NCBI RefSeq assembly: GCF_002871945.2
Contig: NZ_CP126963.1
Span: 1,302,001 to 1,366,000 of the forward strand
DNA length: 64,000 bases
Reading direction: 5' to 3'
DNA from: Gleimia hominis
GTDB taxonomy: Bacteria; Actinomycetota; Actinomycetes; Actinomycetales; Actinomycetaceae
Shown: piece by piece, positions 52,241 through 60,994 of the stretch
Position numbering within the stretch: position 1 is the first letter of the stretch
How the letters are laid out: the number at the start of each line of letters is the position of its first letter
The notes under the pieces: generated by a model
What the model was told of the DNA's origin: nothing
The model's database searches: none
Seen by the model: the letters and a program-made list of their open reading frames with translations, nothing else
Program-made: the position numbers and the translations under genes

Positions 52241-52390
52241 CTCGCAGTTGAAACGCTGCTCGGTGCGCAAACTGCCGACTAGTAGATCGCGATGTTATCC
52301 AAAGCCTCGCTGCGACCTGACTACTAGTAACTCGCAATGTCGCCCCAAAGTCACTCTGCTAGCTCCCCCGCAGGGCTTAAAACCACGCGG
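52241..52390. repeat. Degenerate duplication in the regX3-nudix gap
   Basis: Two related units of about 45 bases lie at about 52277-52318 and 52319-52361, both starting GACTA and containing CGCxATGT and CCxAAAG. A further direct repeat, AGCT(C/T)CCCCGCAGGG, is at about 52361 and 52393, the second copy running into the NUDIX gene end. There is no clear terminator. Confidence 0.5.
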
Positions 52391-53401
52391 TTAGCTTCCC
52401 CGCAGGGCCCGGTGGTACGAAACGTCAATCAGCTGCGCTTGCCCATCGGGGTACCCAATGTGCGCCACTAGCAGCTGCCCAGACCTCAAGAACGGTTCCT
52501 TAACCGGTACTTTCCGCATCATCGAATGCGGCGTGATCTCCCGGATCGGCTTCAACAACCCCGACAGTGCCCGCCGCGGCGCACACACCACCAGTGGTGA
52601 ACCGGGAGTACCCAGCAGTTTGCGCATCACCGCTTCCCCCTCACCGGCTTCTAATTCGTCCGCAACAGGCAACGACAACCCAGCTGTGTGCGCATACGGA
52701 AGCAACGTCTCTTGACACGCCCGCCGCGGGGCCGAAAGTGCGCGCCGCACCCCAAAGCTCGACAGCATATCCACAAACTGGCGAGACTGCGCCACCCCCA
52801 GCCTGGACAGTTGCCGCTCCGACGCCGGCACTTCCCGCGACGCGTCCAAAGAACCCTGGCGAGCTAAAATAACCGTCATCGTCCGCAGCGTCCCCGCCTG
52901 CGCCTTGGCGATCACATCAGTCAGCAACCGTCGGTCACCACGCCGCGTCAACATAGACCGGGCCTGCTCCGCAGCTACCCACCGGCTTTCATCGATTTCG
53001 CTTGAGGGCGCCGGGGTCACCGGAAGGCGCGTGCGCAACACCCCGGGGTGCTCCGTGGCGGTCCCAACCCAGTAGTACACTTCTTTCGTTTGCCCAGACC
53101 CAAGCCGGTAGCGTTGCGTCAACAGTGGGGCCGCTAAATCTACCGGCACCCCCGTTTCTTCTTCCACTTCCCGAACGCCCGCAACCGGTAACGTCTCATC
53201 TAAATCACTTTTACCTTTTGGCCACGACCAGTCGTCGTACCGCGGTCGGTGTACCAGCAGTACCTGCAGATCTTGAGGGGACACGCGCACCCCCAGTTTC
53301 AGATCACTCGGCGAAAGAGCGGTATCTCGCACACGCCAAACAATGGCTCCAGCCGAGCGGATAATACGGCTCGGCACTGGTGCGGGACGAGCATGAGACA
53401 C
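52391..53401 (-). CDS. NUDIX hydrolase fused to a degenerate histidine-phosphatase domain (MutT1-like)
   Basis: The 336-residue protein has an N-terminal NUDIX domain with a perfect box GKSDLDETLPVAGVREVEEETGV, for cleaving nucleoside diphosphate-linked substrates such as oxidised nucleotides or diadenosine polyphosphates. The C-terminal half resembles the phosphoglycerate-mutase-like domain of mycobacterial MutT1, but the catalytic RHG motif reads LARQGSLD, with Gln in place of the phosphorylated His. SAPRRACQETLLPY remains. So the second domain is probably inactive or regulatory. Start taken as GTG at 53401; no good ribosome binding site. Confidence 0.87.
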   Translation of the reverse strand: MSHARPAPVPSRIIRSAGAIVWRVRDTALSPSDLKLGVRVSPQDLQVLLVHRPRYDDWSWPKGKSDLDETLPVAGVREVEEETGVPVDLAAPLLTQRYRLGSGQTKEVYYWVGTATEHPGVLRTRLPVTPAPSSEIDESRWVAAEQARSMLTRRGDRRLLTDVIAKAQAGTLRTMTVILARQGSLDASREVPASERQLSRLGVAQSRQFVDMLSSFGVRRALSAPRRACQETLLPYAHTAGLSLPVADELEAGEGEAVMRKLLGTPGSPLVVCAPRRALSGLLKPIREITPHSMMRKVPVKEPFLRSGQLLVAHIGYPDGQAQLIDVSYHRALRGS

Positions 53402-53531
53402 AGTGCAACACTTCTTTAGGTCACGACCCCAACGCCACCTGAACTATCGGTGGCGCACTACTACGATTTAGGGTCTGGCGGATACGGACATAACTAAAAT
53501 TGATTCTACAGGGTTTATCCGCCGTTCGTTT

Positions 53532-53646
53532 AGCAGCACAAATGCAGGCCGTTTAGCAGCGCAAACACCGTTAGATCACCAGTGCAAACAGCGCTCGCCC
53601 AGAGGTGCAAACACTGTTCATTTTGCAGCCTAAACCCGGGCGTGCT
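53532..53646. repeat. 23-bp degenerate tandem repeat, five units
   Basis: Units begin at 53532, 53555, 53578, 53601 and 53624 and share a pattern like AGCAGTGCAAACACNGTT. The period is exactly 23 bases through all five. It lies in the 260-base gap between the NUDIX gene start and the end of the next gene. Possible roles include protein binding or mere replication slippage. Confidence 0.6.
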
Positions 53647-53663
53647 GGTATGCCCCCGCCTGT

Positions 53664-54302
53664 TTACACGAGCCGCCCCACTTGGGCTCGGTCCGCTGCT
53701 GTGTCTAGATCGTTTGCAGTTTCCACAAGGGCCCGGGCACGCCTCGTCACCATTGTTGCTAAGCGGTCGCGGTCACTGCGGATCCAGGTGGATCCGAATG
53801 TTGCCCCAGAGGCGAGGATCCGGCACACGAGTGCGCAGTCGCGCAACAGTCCAGTTAAATCGCCAAATGGGCGGCCAGACATGAGGTTACTTGCCCTCTC
53901 CATTACTTCTGATAGGGACGGCACTGCCGCGATGGATTCTTGGTCGTCAATACCTGCCGTGTAGGGGGCGCGTACTCCCTCATCGAATCTTTCCGCTACT
54001 TTCAATGGGTCGCGCCGGTACCATTCCGTCAGCAGGTAGATGCGCCAGAACGCGCCAGGAAGGGTGAAAGCGGGGCTGCGTTCCCACAGGTCCGCAACGA
54101 TATCCACCCCCTCGCGATTAATGGCATCCACCAGGCGGTTAACCGCATCGGGCCCGAACTCCTCATCCGCTAGCCCCAAGAGCGCGCGGGCAGACGTGTT
54201 CGCCACAAGTGCGGTCGCTGCCGGATCGTCGTCTCCTTGAATGTTCTCTGCCTCTTCAATGCTGAGCATCGCTGGGCGGCGTGGTTTACGGTTTTCAGCC
54301 AT
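53664..54302 (-). CDS. Conserved-looking protein of unknown function
   Basis: From the ATG at 54302, with GGAGGG 8 bases upstream, the protein has 212 residues. It is soluble, mostly helical and acidic, with segments NRLVDAINREGVDIVADLWERSPAFTLPG and FWRIYLLTEWYRRDPLKVAERFDEG. I do not recognise the family. It has no membrane segment or cofactor motif. Codon use is like the backbone and the start is well supported, so I take it as a real gene, lying between a NUDIX gene and an unknown Rossmann-like gene. Confidence 0.65.
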   Translation of the reverse strand: MAENRKPRRPAMLSIEEAENIQGDDDPAATALVANTSARALLGLADEEFGPDAVNRLVDAINREGVDIVADLWERSPAFTLPGAFWRIYLLTEWYRRDPLKVAERFDEGVRAPYTAGIDDQESIAAVPSLSEVMERASNLMSGRPFGDLTGLLRDCALVCRILASGATFGSTWIRSDRDRLATMVTRRARALVETANDLDTAADRAQVGRLV

Positions 54303-54410
54303 AGTCAAATCCCTCCAACCCTCATTATCCTAAACCACGTTTACCACACGTTTTACCCGCAGGTTACGCGCGTACCTTCCGTGGGTTATGGCTACATGTT
54401 TTACGCTCGG

Positions 54411-55661
54411 TTAGGAGTGGAGAATTTCTTTAGCTGCAGTGATGAGGCTCTTGGGGTCGCGTTGCATCCGCCCGTTAACAAAAGCCATGCCGACGCGTGT
54501 GCGCGCCCCTGGGACCAACCGGGACCATCCCCGACCGGTGGGCCATAAACCACCGTGCGCCGCGAGTCCGGTCCACTGATCCAGGCCGGTGCCGAAACTC
54601 ACCGCGTAAGTGATGAACGCGGCAGACAACCTCGCGGCAGTCTGTGGCTTTGCCGGGTAAATCCCCACGCCGGGGCCGCCAGCGAGCGTGTCTTTAATGA
54701 GGTCGCTCACCAGCACAGAATCCGTGTTCGAAATAGGAAGAACCGGGGCAACCACAGTTGTGCGTTCCCCCGCCTCAGCGGCCCGCCACCGTTCAATCCG
54801 TTTAGCGCCCAAATAGTTAGGTCCCTGTGTAGCCAAAGCCGCGTCCATGATCTGCCCCTCAACTAAGTACACGTCCGTGGGGGTACCTGAGAACGCGAGG
54901 ATAGTATCGGGCCGGTCGCGCAACACCAGGTTCTGCACCAGGTCCGCTCCCATCACGGCGTGCAGGTGGGCGCGCCCAGGTGCATACAGGGCGCTTGCGA
55001 TAACTAGTCGGCCCGGCAACTGGCGAATATACCCAGCGAGCTGCGCTGGGGTGCGGGTAACGTCCGCGATTTCACCCGGAACAATGTGCAACTGCCCCGC
55101 ACCGCCGCGGCATGCTTCCACCAGTGACTCCAACCGTTTCGAGCCAGAACGCACTACGGCGTGCACGTGCGCGCCCGCCCGTACCAGTGGAACAGTGGGC
55201 GCTAACTGCCCAGCTCCGCCCAGCACAACCACGGTGTGTCCCTCAAGCGGCCACGATTGCGGGTGCGCACTGACCTTATCTAACGCAGCAATCGCCGCAT
55301 TCGTCATCACTCGAGTAGCGGAGTCGTGCGACAGGCGCGGCGCCGGATCTTGCGGTTCACCTTGCCCACCCACGGTACAGGTGGGCTGTGCGGACACATC
55401 TTTTGCCGTCACGTCGCGAAGCAGCGTGCCATCTGAGGTTTGAGTCGTGCCATACAGGTTTTCTAGTGCGGCCCGTGCCATCGGGACGGCTCGTTCAGCT
55501 TCTAACCCCGTGAGGTCCCGGAACACTTCCAGGTAGCTCTCCCGCCACGTTGGGTCCCCCACTTCTACGAGGTCCGGCGAGTTGGCAGCGTGCGCAGCTG
55601 CGTTAATGGCCTGCTGCAGCGCACGCGTGCCACTGCCTTTACCTAAAACCCAACGTTGCAT
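54411..55661 (-). CDS. Rossmann-like protein of unknown function
   Basis: The 416-residue protein has a variable N-terminal 140 residues and a nucleotide-binding core starting HTVVVLGGAGQLAPTVPLVRAGAHVHAVVRS, an SDR-like strand-loop-helix. Then come RLVIASALYAPGRAHLHAVMGADL, TILAFSGTPTDVYL and GPNYLGAKRIERWRAAEAG, where a Tyr-x3-Lys (YLGAK) is in the SDR catalytic position. It may thus be a distant, extended SDR. No substrate can be named. AAGGA lies 7 bases before the ATG. Confidence 0.65.
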   Translation of the reverse strand: MQRWVLGKGSGTRALQQAINAAAHAANSPDLVEVGDPTWRESYLEVFRDLTGLEAERAVPMARAALENLYGTTQTSDGTLLRDVTAKDVSAQPTCTVGGQGEPQDPAPRLSHDSATRVMTNAAIAALDKVSAHPQSWPLEGHTVVVLGGAGQLAPTVPLVRAGAHVHAVVRSGSKRLESLVEACRGGAGQLHIVPGEIADVTRTPAQLAGYIRQLPGRLVIASALYAPGRAHLHAVMGADLVQNLVLRDRPDTILAFSGTPTDVYLVEGQIMDAALATQGPNYLGAKRIERWRAAEAGERTTVVAPVLPISNTDSVLVSDLIKDTLAGGPGVGIYPAKPQTAARLSAAFITYAVSFGTGLDQWTGLAAHGGLWPTGRGWSRLVPGARTRVGMAFVNGRMQRDPKSLITAAKEILHS

Positions 55662-55700
55662 TCCACATTCCTTCCGCCTGTCACTACTTCTAATACGAGC

Positions 55701-55916
55701 CTAGCAACAGCCGGTTGAAACATTCTGCTCTTCGAACCGAGCGCGGTCGCGCCAAAACTGGCGTTCACTCATCGGCGCGTGCCCCGGGTGTTCCCGCGCA
55801 TGCCGCTCCACGTACCGGTCGTAAGCGGATTCACCCGTGAAGTCACGCCACAGCCTTTTCCCAGTTCGACACGCCTCTTCCAGCTGCGCCAGCAGCCCCA
55901 TGCTAGTGGTGCTCAT
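55701..55916 (-). CDS. YbdD/YjiX-family small protein, CstA partner
   Basis: From the ATG at 55916 the protein has 71 residues, including WRDFTGESAYDRYVERHAREHPGHAPMSERQFWRDR and a terminal cysteine pair (GCC), as in YbdD (DUF466). YbdD is required with CstA or BtsT for pyruvate uptake. Its start overlaps the end of cstA by 14 bases, so the two are translationally coupled. Confidence 0.85.
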   Translation of the reverse strand: MSTTSMGLLAQLEEACRTGKRLWRDFTGESAYDRYVERHAREHPGHAPMSERQFWRDRARFEEQNVSTGCC

Positions 55917-58266
55917 GGCTCGCTCCGGGGATAAGCGCAGGGTCACCCACCACCTCATATTCTTTAACAAGTTTCTTCTCTAGCTTGGTCGCTACCAGAC
56001 GGCCGGGAGCGAAGAAGTTAGATTCCACGTACGGGTCTTCTGAAGTGGACACGTCCCGTTTCGCAACGCTGCGCCACATGCGGATACACGCGCACACAAT
56101 CACGAAAGCAACCGCAACTACGAACACGATCGACAGCGTCCCCTGAATGAACGTGTTGCGAATAACAGCTTGGGTATCCGCTATCTGCGCTGGATCCGTA
56201 AGGGTTGGCAAAAGCTCACGGGCGTTGCGCCACTGCTCCCAGTAGCCCACAGCCTTATCGGTAGAGAAAATCTTCTGGAACGAAGCGGTGAAAGTAACGA
56301 CCGTGTCGAATACGAATGGCACGGCTGGGATCCACGCCCACTTGTAATAACCCTTGCGGACCACGCACACGGTACATACCAGTAGTGCGACTGCGGAAAT
56401 CAGTTGGTTAGCGATTCCGAACAGGGGGTAGAGGGTTTGAATCCCACCTCGCGGATCCGTAACGCCCATCAGCAGCAACGACCCCCAGGAGGCCACCACC
56501 ACGAACGTGGTGAGCCACGCGCCCACGCGCCAGGAGGGGTCTTTGAACCGAGGAATCACGTTCCCCAGTGCGTCTGACAGCTGGAACCGCGCCACCCTGG
56601 TTACCGCGTCAACTGCCGAGAGGATGAACAGGGCTTCGAACATGATTGCGAAGTGGTACCAAAAGCCCATCATCGCTTGCCCACCACCGATTTGGTGCAG
56701 AATGTGGGACATGGACACTGCCAGTGTGGGCGCCCCACCGGTGCGGGAAACCACGGAGGGCTCCCCCATGTCTTCCGCTACTTTACGCAGCGCCTCTTCC
56801 CCCTCGTAAACCTTGTCTTTACCGTTTTCATCGAAGGAGTCCCAGCGCGGCACAATGCGGTTACCGTGCGCGTCCGTGACGTTGAGGTTCTGCGCGGCCT
56901 CGTTAGAAATGGCTTCGCGGTTGCCCTCATACTCTTGAACAACAGCGGTGCCGGCCAGTTTGTCGGCGGACGCTTCGGAGGTGTTCATCGCGAAGTACAC
57001 GCCCTGGTTCAAGGAGGCTGCGGCCGCGAGCGCCATGATTGCCACAAACGATTCCATGAGCATCCCGCCGTAGCCGATGAGGCGCACTTGGGATTCTTTT
57101 TGGATCATTTTTGGTGAGGTACCTGAGGACACGGTTGCGTGCATGCCAGATAGGGCGCCGCAGGCGATGGTGATGAACAGGAACGGGAAGAGGGTGCCGG
57201 CGAAAACGGGGCCTTCAGTGTTTGAGGCGAACTCGGTTACCGCTGGCATTTCAATGATGGGTCGGACAATCACGATGCCGGCAGCCAGAACCACGATCGT
57301 TCCGACTTTCATGAATGTGGAGAGGTAGTCGCGCGGGGTTAGCAGGATCCACACGGGCAGCACCGCAGCGAAGAAACCGTAGATCACCATGATCCACACG
57401 AGGGTGGTGGGTGAAAGTTGGAATAGCTGCTGACCCCAGTCGGTGTTCGACACCCAGCGTCCCGCGAAGATCGCGCCGATCAGCAGGATGCAGCCTGCGA
57501 TGGACACCTGGGTGATTTTGCCTGGCTGGACGTAGCGCAGCCACAGCCCCATACCGATTGCCAGCGGAATGGTACAGCCCACGGAGAACACGCCCCACGG
57601 GGATTCCGCGAGTGCGTTTACACACACCATGGCAAGTACCGCAAGGACGATCATGAGCATAACGAGGACCACTATGGTGGCGACGATGCCGCCGATTTTA
57701 CCGATCTCGTCGGTGGCGATTTGGCCGAGGGAACGTCCGCCGCGGCGCATTGAGAAGAACAGCACGAGCATGTCCTGCACTCCACCGGCTAGGAGCACAC
57801 CGAAAATGATCCACAGGGTTCCGGGTAGGTACCCCATTTGTGCGGCGAGGACTGGACCTACCAGTGGCCCTGCCCCCGCGATGGCGGCGAAGTGGTGTCC
57901 GTACAGCACAACGCGGTTGGTGGGGTCGAAGTCTTTGCCGTTGTTGATCCGCTCCGCCGGGGTGGCGTTCGAGTCGTCGGGCCTCATGATTTTCTTCTGG
58001 ATGTAAAGCGCGTAGTAACGGTATCCGATCGCGTACGTGCACACAGCGGTCACGACGAACCAGATGGCGTTCACCTCTTCACCCCGCACGATCGCGAGCA
58101 TTGTCCATCCAAGTACCCCCAGCGCGGTGATGATTACCCACAGGGCGATTTTGCCTGGGGTCCATTTTGTGTGGGGGCGGGTTCCGACGGGAACGCCGTC
58201 TTTGTTGCGGATTATGTACCGCTCTTCCTCGGGAGTGTAAGCGGGTTTCGCATCAACAGAAGCCAT
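55903..58266 (-). CDS. cstA: Carbon starvation protein CstA, pyruvate/peptide transporter
   Basis: The 787-residue membrane protein has the CstA core: GKDFDPTNRVVLYGHHFAAIAGAGPLVGPVLAAQMGYLPG, GVQDMLVLFFSMRRGGRSLGQ and SGTSPKMIQKESQVRLIGYGGMLMESFVAIMALAAA. It has more than 15 hydrophobic segments. CstA imports pyruvate and has been linked to peptide use in starvation. I use the ATG at 58266, which has AAAGGA 6 bases upstream, rather than the one at 58272 directly on that site. It is transcribed with ybdD. Confidence 0.94.
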   Translation of the reverse strand: MASVDAKPAYTPEEERYIIRNKDGVPVGTRPHTKWTPGKIALWVIITALGVLGWTMLAIVRGEEVNAIWFVVTAVCTYAIGYRYYALYIQKKIMRPDDSNATPAERINNGKDFDPTNRVVLYGHHFAAIAGAGPLVGPVLAAQMGYLPGTLWIIFGVLLAGGVQDMLVLFFSMRRGGRSLGQIATDEIGKIGGIVATIVVLVMLMIVLAVLAMVCVNALAESPWGVFSVGCTIPLAIGMGLWLRYVQPGKITQVSIAGCILLIGAIFAGRWVSNTDWGQQLFQLSPTTLVWIMVIYGFFAAVLPVWILLTPRDYLSTFMKVGTIVVLAAGIVIVRPIIEMPAVTEFASNTEGPVFAGTLFPFLFITIACGALSGMHATVSSGTSPKMIQKESQVRLIGYGGMLMESFVAIMALAAAASLNQGVYFAMNTSEASADKLAGTAVVQEYEGNREAISNEAAQNLNVTDAHGNRIVPRWDSFDENGKDKVYEGEEALRKVAEDMGEPSVVSRTGGAPTLAVSMSHILHQIGGGQAMMGFWYHFAIMFEALFILSAVDAVTRVARFQLSDALGNVIPRFKDPSWRVGAWLTTFVVVASWGSLLLMGVTDPRGGIQTLYPLFGIANQLISAVALLVCTVCVVRKGYYKWAWIPAVPFVFDTVVTFTASFQKIFSTDKAVGYWEQWRNARELLPTLTDPAQIADTQAVIRNTFIQGTLSIVFVVAVAFVIVCACIRMWRSVAKRDVSTSEDPYVESNFFAPGRLVATKLEKKLVKEYEVVGDPALIPGASHEHH

Positions 58267-58580
58267 ACTCATTCCTTTACTTCCCAGCGCCTGCGTTGGG
58301 CAGGTCGGGCAGTTACTTGAAAACTGGTCCGGCCTTGGACCTCGGGATAATAGACAATGTTAAGGGGAGATCCAGAAATTAGTAAGACGTATGTCACTTT
58401 TTATATGAAATTGTTATTTATATAATATTTCGGGACTTTAGGCCCGAGGCGGGGGTTTAGCAGGTAGAGTACTCACCCTCGTTTTCGCAGCCGATTTGTT
58501 GTTATCGCCCACCGTTTCCTTCCGGTTCAGTGGCCACCCTAAACGGGTTCCTTGCCCCGCCAACACAGGGCAAGCTGGGT
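58267..58580. other. Leader region of cstA and end of ybdK-like gene
   Basis: The 314 bases contain the AT-rich segment at about 58400-58430 (TTATATGAAATTG and TATATAATATT), the most AT-rich spot nearby, which probably includes the cstA promoter on the minus strand. A short CGGG/CCCG hairpin follows at 58431-58446. No coding region or strong operator palindrome is visible. Confidence 0.45.
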
Positions 58581-59777
58581 TTACCACCCGCGGTTGCCGG
58601 AGTCTGGGAACCGCATGCCGCGTGGGTCGTATTCGAAGTCGTAGGCGGATACGGGTTTGCCGGATTCGAATTCGGCGCACATGTGTTCCACCACGGCCTC
58701 TAGGGTGCCGGTGCGTTCCACCACTGCACGCTGCCGCTGGTAGCCAACTCCGGAGGCCGCGATGTCATACAGGGCTTCCAGGTCTTCTAAACAGTTCAGG
58801 TCGCGGGCGGCGGGTGCTAGCTGTTCCAGTAGTGCCGGAAGGGTTTCTTTTACGCTCGCTTCGTCGCCGTTCGCGTTTTCGATTAGTGTTGCGTCCATTC
58901 CGTAGCGGGCTGCCCGCCACTTGTTTTCGTCCAGGAACCAGGGTGGAATTGTGGGCAGTTCCTCCCCGGCGTCGAGGCGGCGGGAAGCGGTTTCCACCAG
59001 TGCGTGGATGAGTGCGGCCGCGGCGCGCACTTCAGTCAGGTTTGAAGCGGCGTCGCAGACCCTCACCTCAATAGTTCCCAGTGCGGGAGAAGGGCGAATA
59101 TCCCAACGCACTTCGTTGAACGAGCCGATCACACCGGTTTTCCTGAGGCCCGCCGTGTACTCTTCCAGTTGATGCCACTCGGTGAACTGCCGGGGCGTGC
59201 CCGCGGTTGGAAGTTGTTGAAATACCATTGCCCGGTTGTCGCAGTACCGCGTGTCCACCCCACCCCAGAACGGCGAGGAGGCGGACAGGGCTTGCATGAG
59301 GCCCAGTTTGGTGAGGAGGTAGTTGAGGATCGGAAGGACCTTCCGGAAATCCTCTACCCCCACGTGCACGTGGGTGCCGTAAAGCAGCATTTGCCGCCCC
59401 CAGTACTGCGTGCGGTTCACTAGTTTTGCGTATCGTTCTGAATCGGATACGCGTTGGAACTCGGGGTTCGCAAACGGGTGCGAGCCGGCGCTAGCGAGGT
59501 CTATGCGAAGCGGGTCAATGACGGGTGCCAGCATGTCCACGCCGCGTTGCAGGTCTTCTGCGCAGGCGGCGACGTTCGTTTGTTTCCCGGATACGAGTTC
59601 AACGGTGTTGCGCAGCATTTCCCCGTGGATCAGCTCGCTGTCTGGGTTTAGTTCGCGCGCCCGGTCTACCACCAGGTCTCCGCATTGCCGCAGGTCTAAG
59701 GAGTCGCGGTCAATCAGCTGCAGTTCCCACTCGATACCGATGGTGGAACGTTCTGAGTCGGCAAATTTGATGCTCAT
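58581..59777 (-). CDS. Carboxylate-amine ligase, glutamate-cysteine ligase type 2 (YbdK family)
   Basis: The 398-residue protein has GCS2 motifs: STIGIEWELQLID at the start, NTVELVSG, GTHVHVGVEDF, ASSPFWGGVDTRYCDNRAMVF and RWDIRPSPALGTIEVRVCD. YbdK members have weak glutamate-cysteine ligase activity; EgtA and mycothiol-related roles occur in actinobacteria, so the true substrate is uncertain. It could make gamma-glutamylcysteine. A class I amidotransferase lies 33 bases upstream in the same direction, but has its own promoter. Confidence 0.88.
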   Translation of the reverse strand: MSIKFADSERSTIGIEWELQLIDRDSLDLRQCGDLVVDRARELNPDSELIHGEMLRNTVELVSGKQTNVAACAEDLQRGVDMLAPVIDPLRIDLASAGSHPFANPEFQRVSDSERYAKLVNRTQYWGRQMLLYGTHVHVGVEDFRKVLPILNYLLTKLGLMQALSASSPFWGGVDTRYCDNRAMVFQQLPTAGTPRQFTEWHQLEEYTAGLRKTGVIGSFNEVRWDIRPSPALGTIEVRVCDAASNLTEVRAAAALIHALVETASRRLDAGEELPTIPPWFLDENKWRAARYGMDATLIENANGDEASVKETLPALLEQLAPAARDLNCLEDLEALYDIAASGVGYQRQRAVVERTGTLEAVVEHMCAEFESGKPVSAYDFEYDPRGMRFPDSGNRGW

Positions 59778-59810
59778 TCCTCAATTTTGCCTGATTTTGA
59801 CCCGACTACG

Positions 59811-60758
59811 CTACCGGTAGCGCCTCGCAAATTCGCTTATGAGGTGGTTGGCGGCGCGCACGTCCGCGCGATCACAGCGGGCTTGCACCCGCGCTTTCTC
59901 GTCTGCCGGATAGTATGTCTCCCCGTATGTGTCTATTCGGATCCGCATACCTGCAGTGGTTATTTCCGGGTGGAACTGAGTGCCGTAAACGTTATTGCCC
60001 CAACGCACAATCTGGAGGGGGCAAAAATCTCCCGTGGCTAACACCACACTGCCCTCCGGCACCCCGGCAAGGGATTCACTGTGCCCCACGTACGCTTCGA
60101 ACCGCTGCGGAAGCGAACGCGTAAGCCCATCACGCATCCCCTCCGGCGTGAGGCTCACCCACGGGGCCTGCAGGTCCTCAGGAAAATCTGCGCACAACGC
60201 AGCCCCACCCGCAATCGCGAGGGACTGCATTCCATAACAAATTCCCAACGTGGGGAAATCCGCAGCCAACAGGTGGCGGCACAACTCCTGTACCCGCCGC
60301 TCCATCTGCAGGTGCGCAGGGGTTTTGAACTCATCGTCACTCGCCGGCTGCGTGCCATACGAATACGGCGATCCGCTAATAATCACGCCCGCATAGTCAC
60401 GCAGATCCACCGGGCACTCACCCGCATCATCCCACTGAAACCTGCCGTTTCCCGCAACCGACTGTGCCCCGTATTCCCCGGTTTTCGCTTCAGTTTCCGC
60501 ATCTTTGGGGTCAATTTGCGGGGCACGAGTTTCACCTTGCCCGCCGTCGTAATTGCCTTGTGCCGCATCCGTTTCGACATCTGCTTCCGGAGGTTGTTCG
60601 CGCGGCAACACGTTCAACGTATGTAAGGTGGTGCCAACTTCCAGACCGCCCCATTTAGCAACCATGCGCAGCTCATCGTCGGCAATAGTGCCCGGTTGCC
60701 TACAGACAACTAGCAAAAACGGTTTGCGCGAGCCTGGTTTCTGGGAGCGAAGAGTCAT
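59811..60758 (-). CDS. Class I glutamine amidotransferase-like protein (GMP synthase-like)
   Basis: From the ATG at 60758 the protein has 315 residues. It has GVIISGSPYSYG, the nucleophile Cys in LGICYGMQSLA, and the His/Glu pair in GTQFHPEIT, so the catalytic triad is complete. An insertion of about 60 acidic residues rich in Gln, Asp and Gly (about 50-110) is unlike typical family members. Members include gamma-glutamyl hydrolases and GMP synthase glutaminase relatives. TATAAT (60771-60766) lies seven bases upstream of the ATG and no ribosome binding site is present, so the mRNA is likely leaderless. Confidence 0.85.
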   Translation of the reverse strand: MTLRSQKPGSRKPFLLVVCRQPGTIADDELRMVAKWGGLEVGTTLHTLNVLPREQPPEADVETDAAQGNYDGGQGETRAPQIDPKDAETEAKTGEYGAQSVAGNGRFQWDDAGECPVDLRDYAGVIISGSPYSYGTQPASDDEFKTPAHLQMERRVQELCRHLLAADFPTLGICYGMQSLAIAGGAALCADFPEDLQAPWVSLTPEGMRDGLTRSLPQRFEAYVGHSESLAGVPEGSVVLATGDFCPLQIVRWGNNVYGTQFHPEITTAGMRIRIDTYGETYYPADEKARVQARCDRADVRAANHLISEFARRYR

Positions 60759-60831
60759 GCAGTTGATTATACGAACGCCTCCAAATCGAAGTTGCGCGCG
60801 CCACATCCTGGCACACTCGCCGCCGCGCTTT

Positions 60832-60924
60832 ACAAGACCTGGCTGAGCGGTCGCCCCCCTACTTTCTACAAGATGTGGCTGACCGGTCGACCGTTAGTTT
60901 CCACAAGAGATAACTAGCCGGTCA
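60832..60924. repeat. 22-bp degenerate repeat, three copies
   Basis: ACAAGACCTGGCTGAGCGGTCG (60832), its variant at 60868 and a third, weaker copy at 60903 share ACAAGA and (C/G)CGGTC. Spacing is 36 and 35 bases. It lies between the amidotransferase promoter and the end of the next gene. Confidence 0.7.
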
Positions 60925-60994
60925 GTACGCCGCTCACCTGATGCCGGCGCAGCGGCTACCGCACGCGGCCAAAAACACTTTTCTTACCTAGCGT

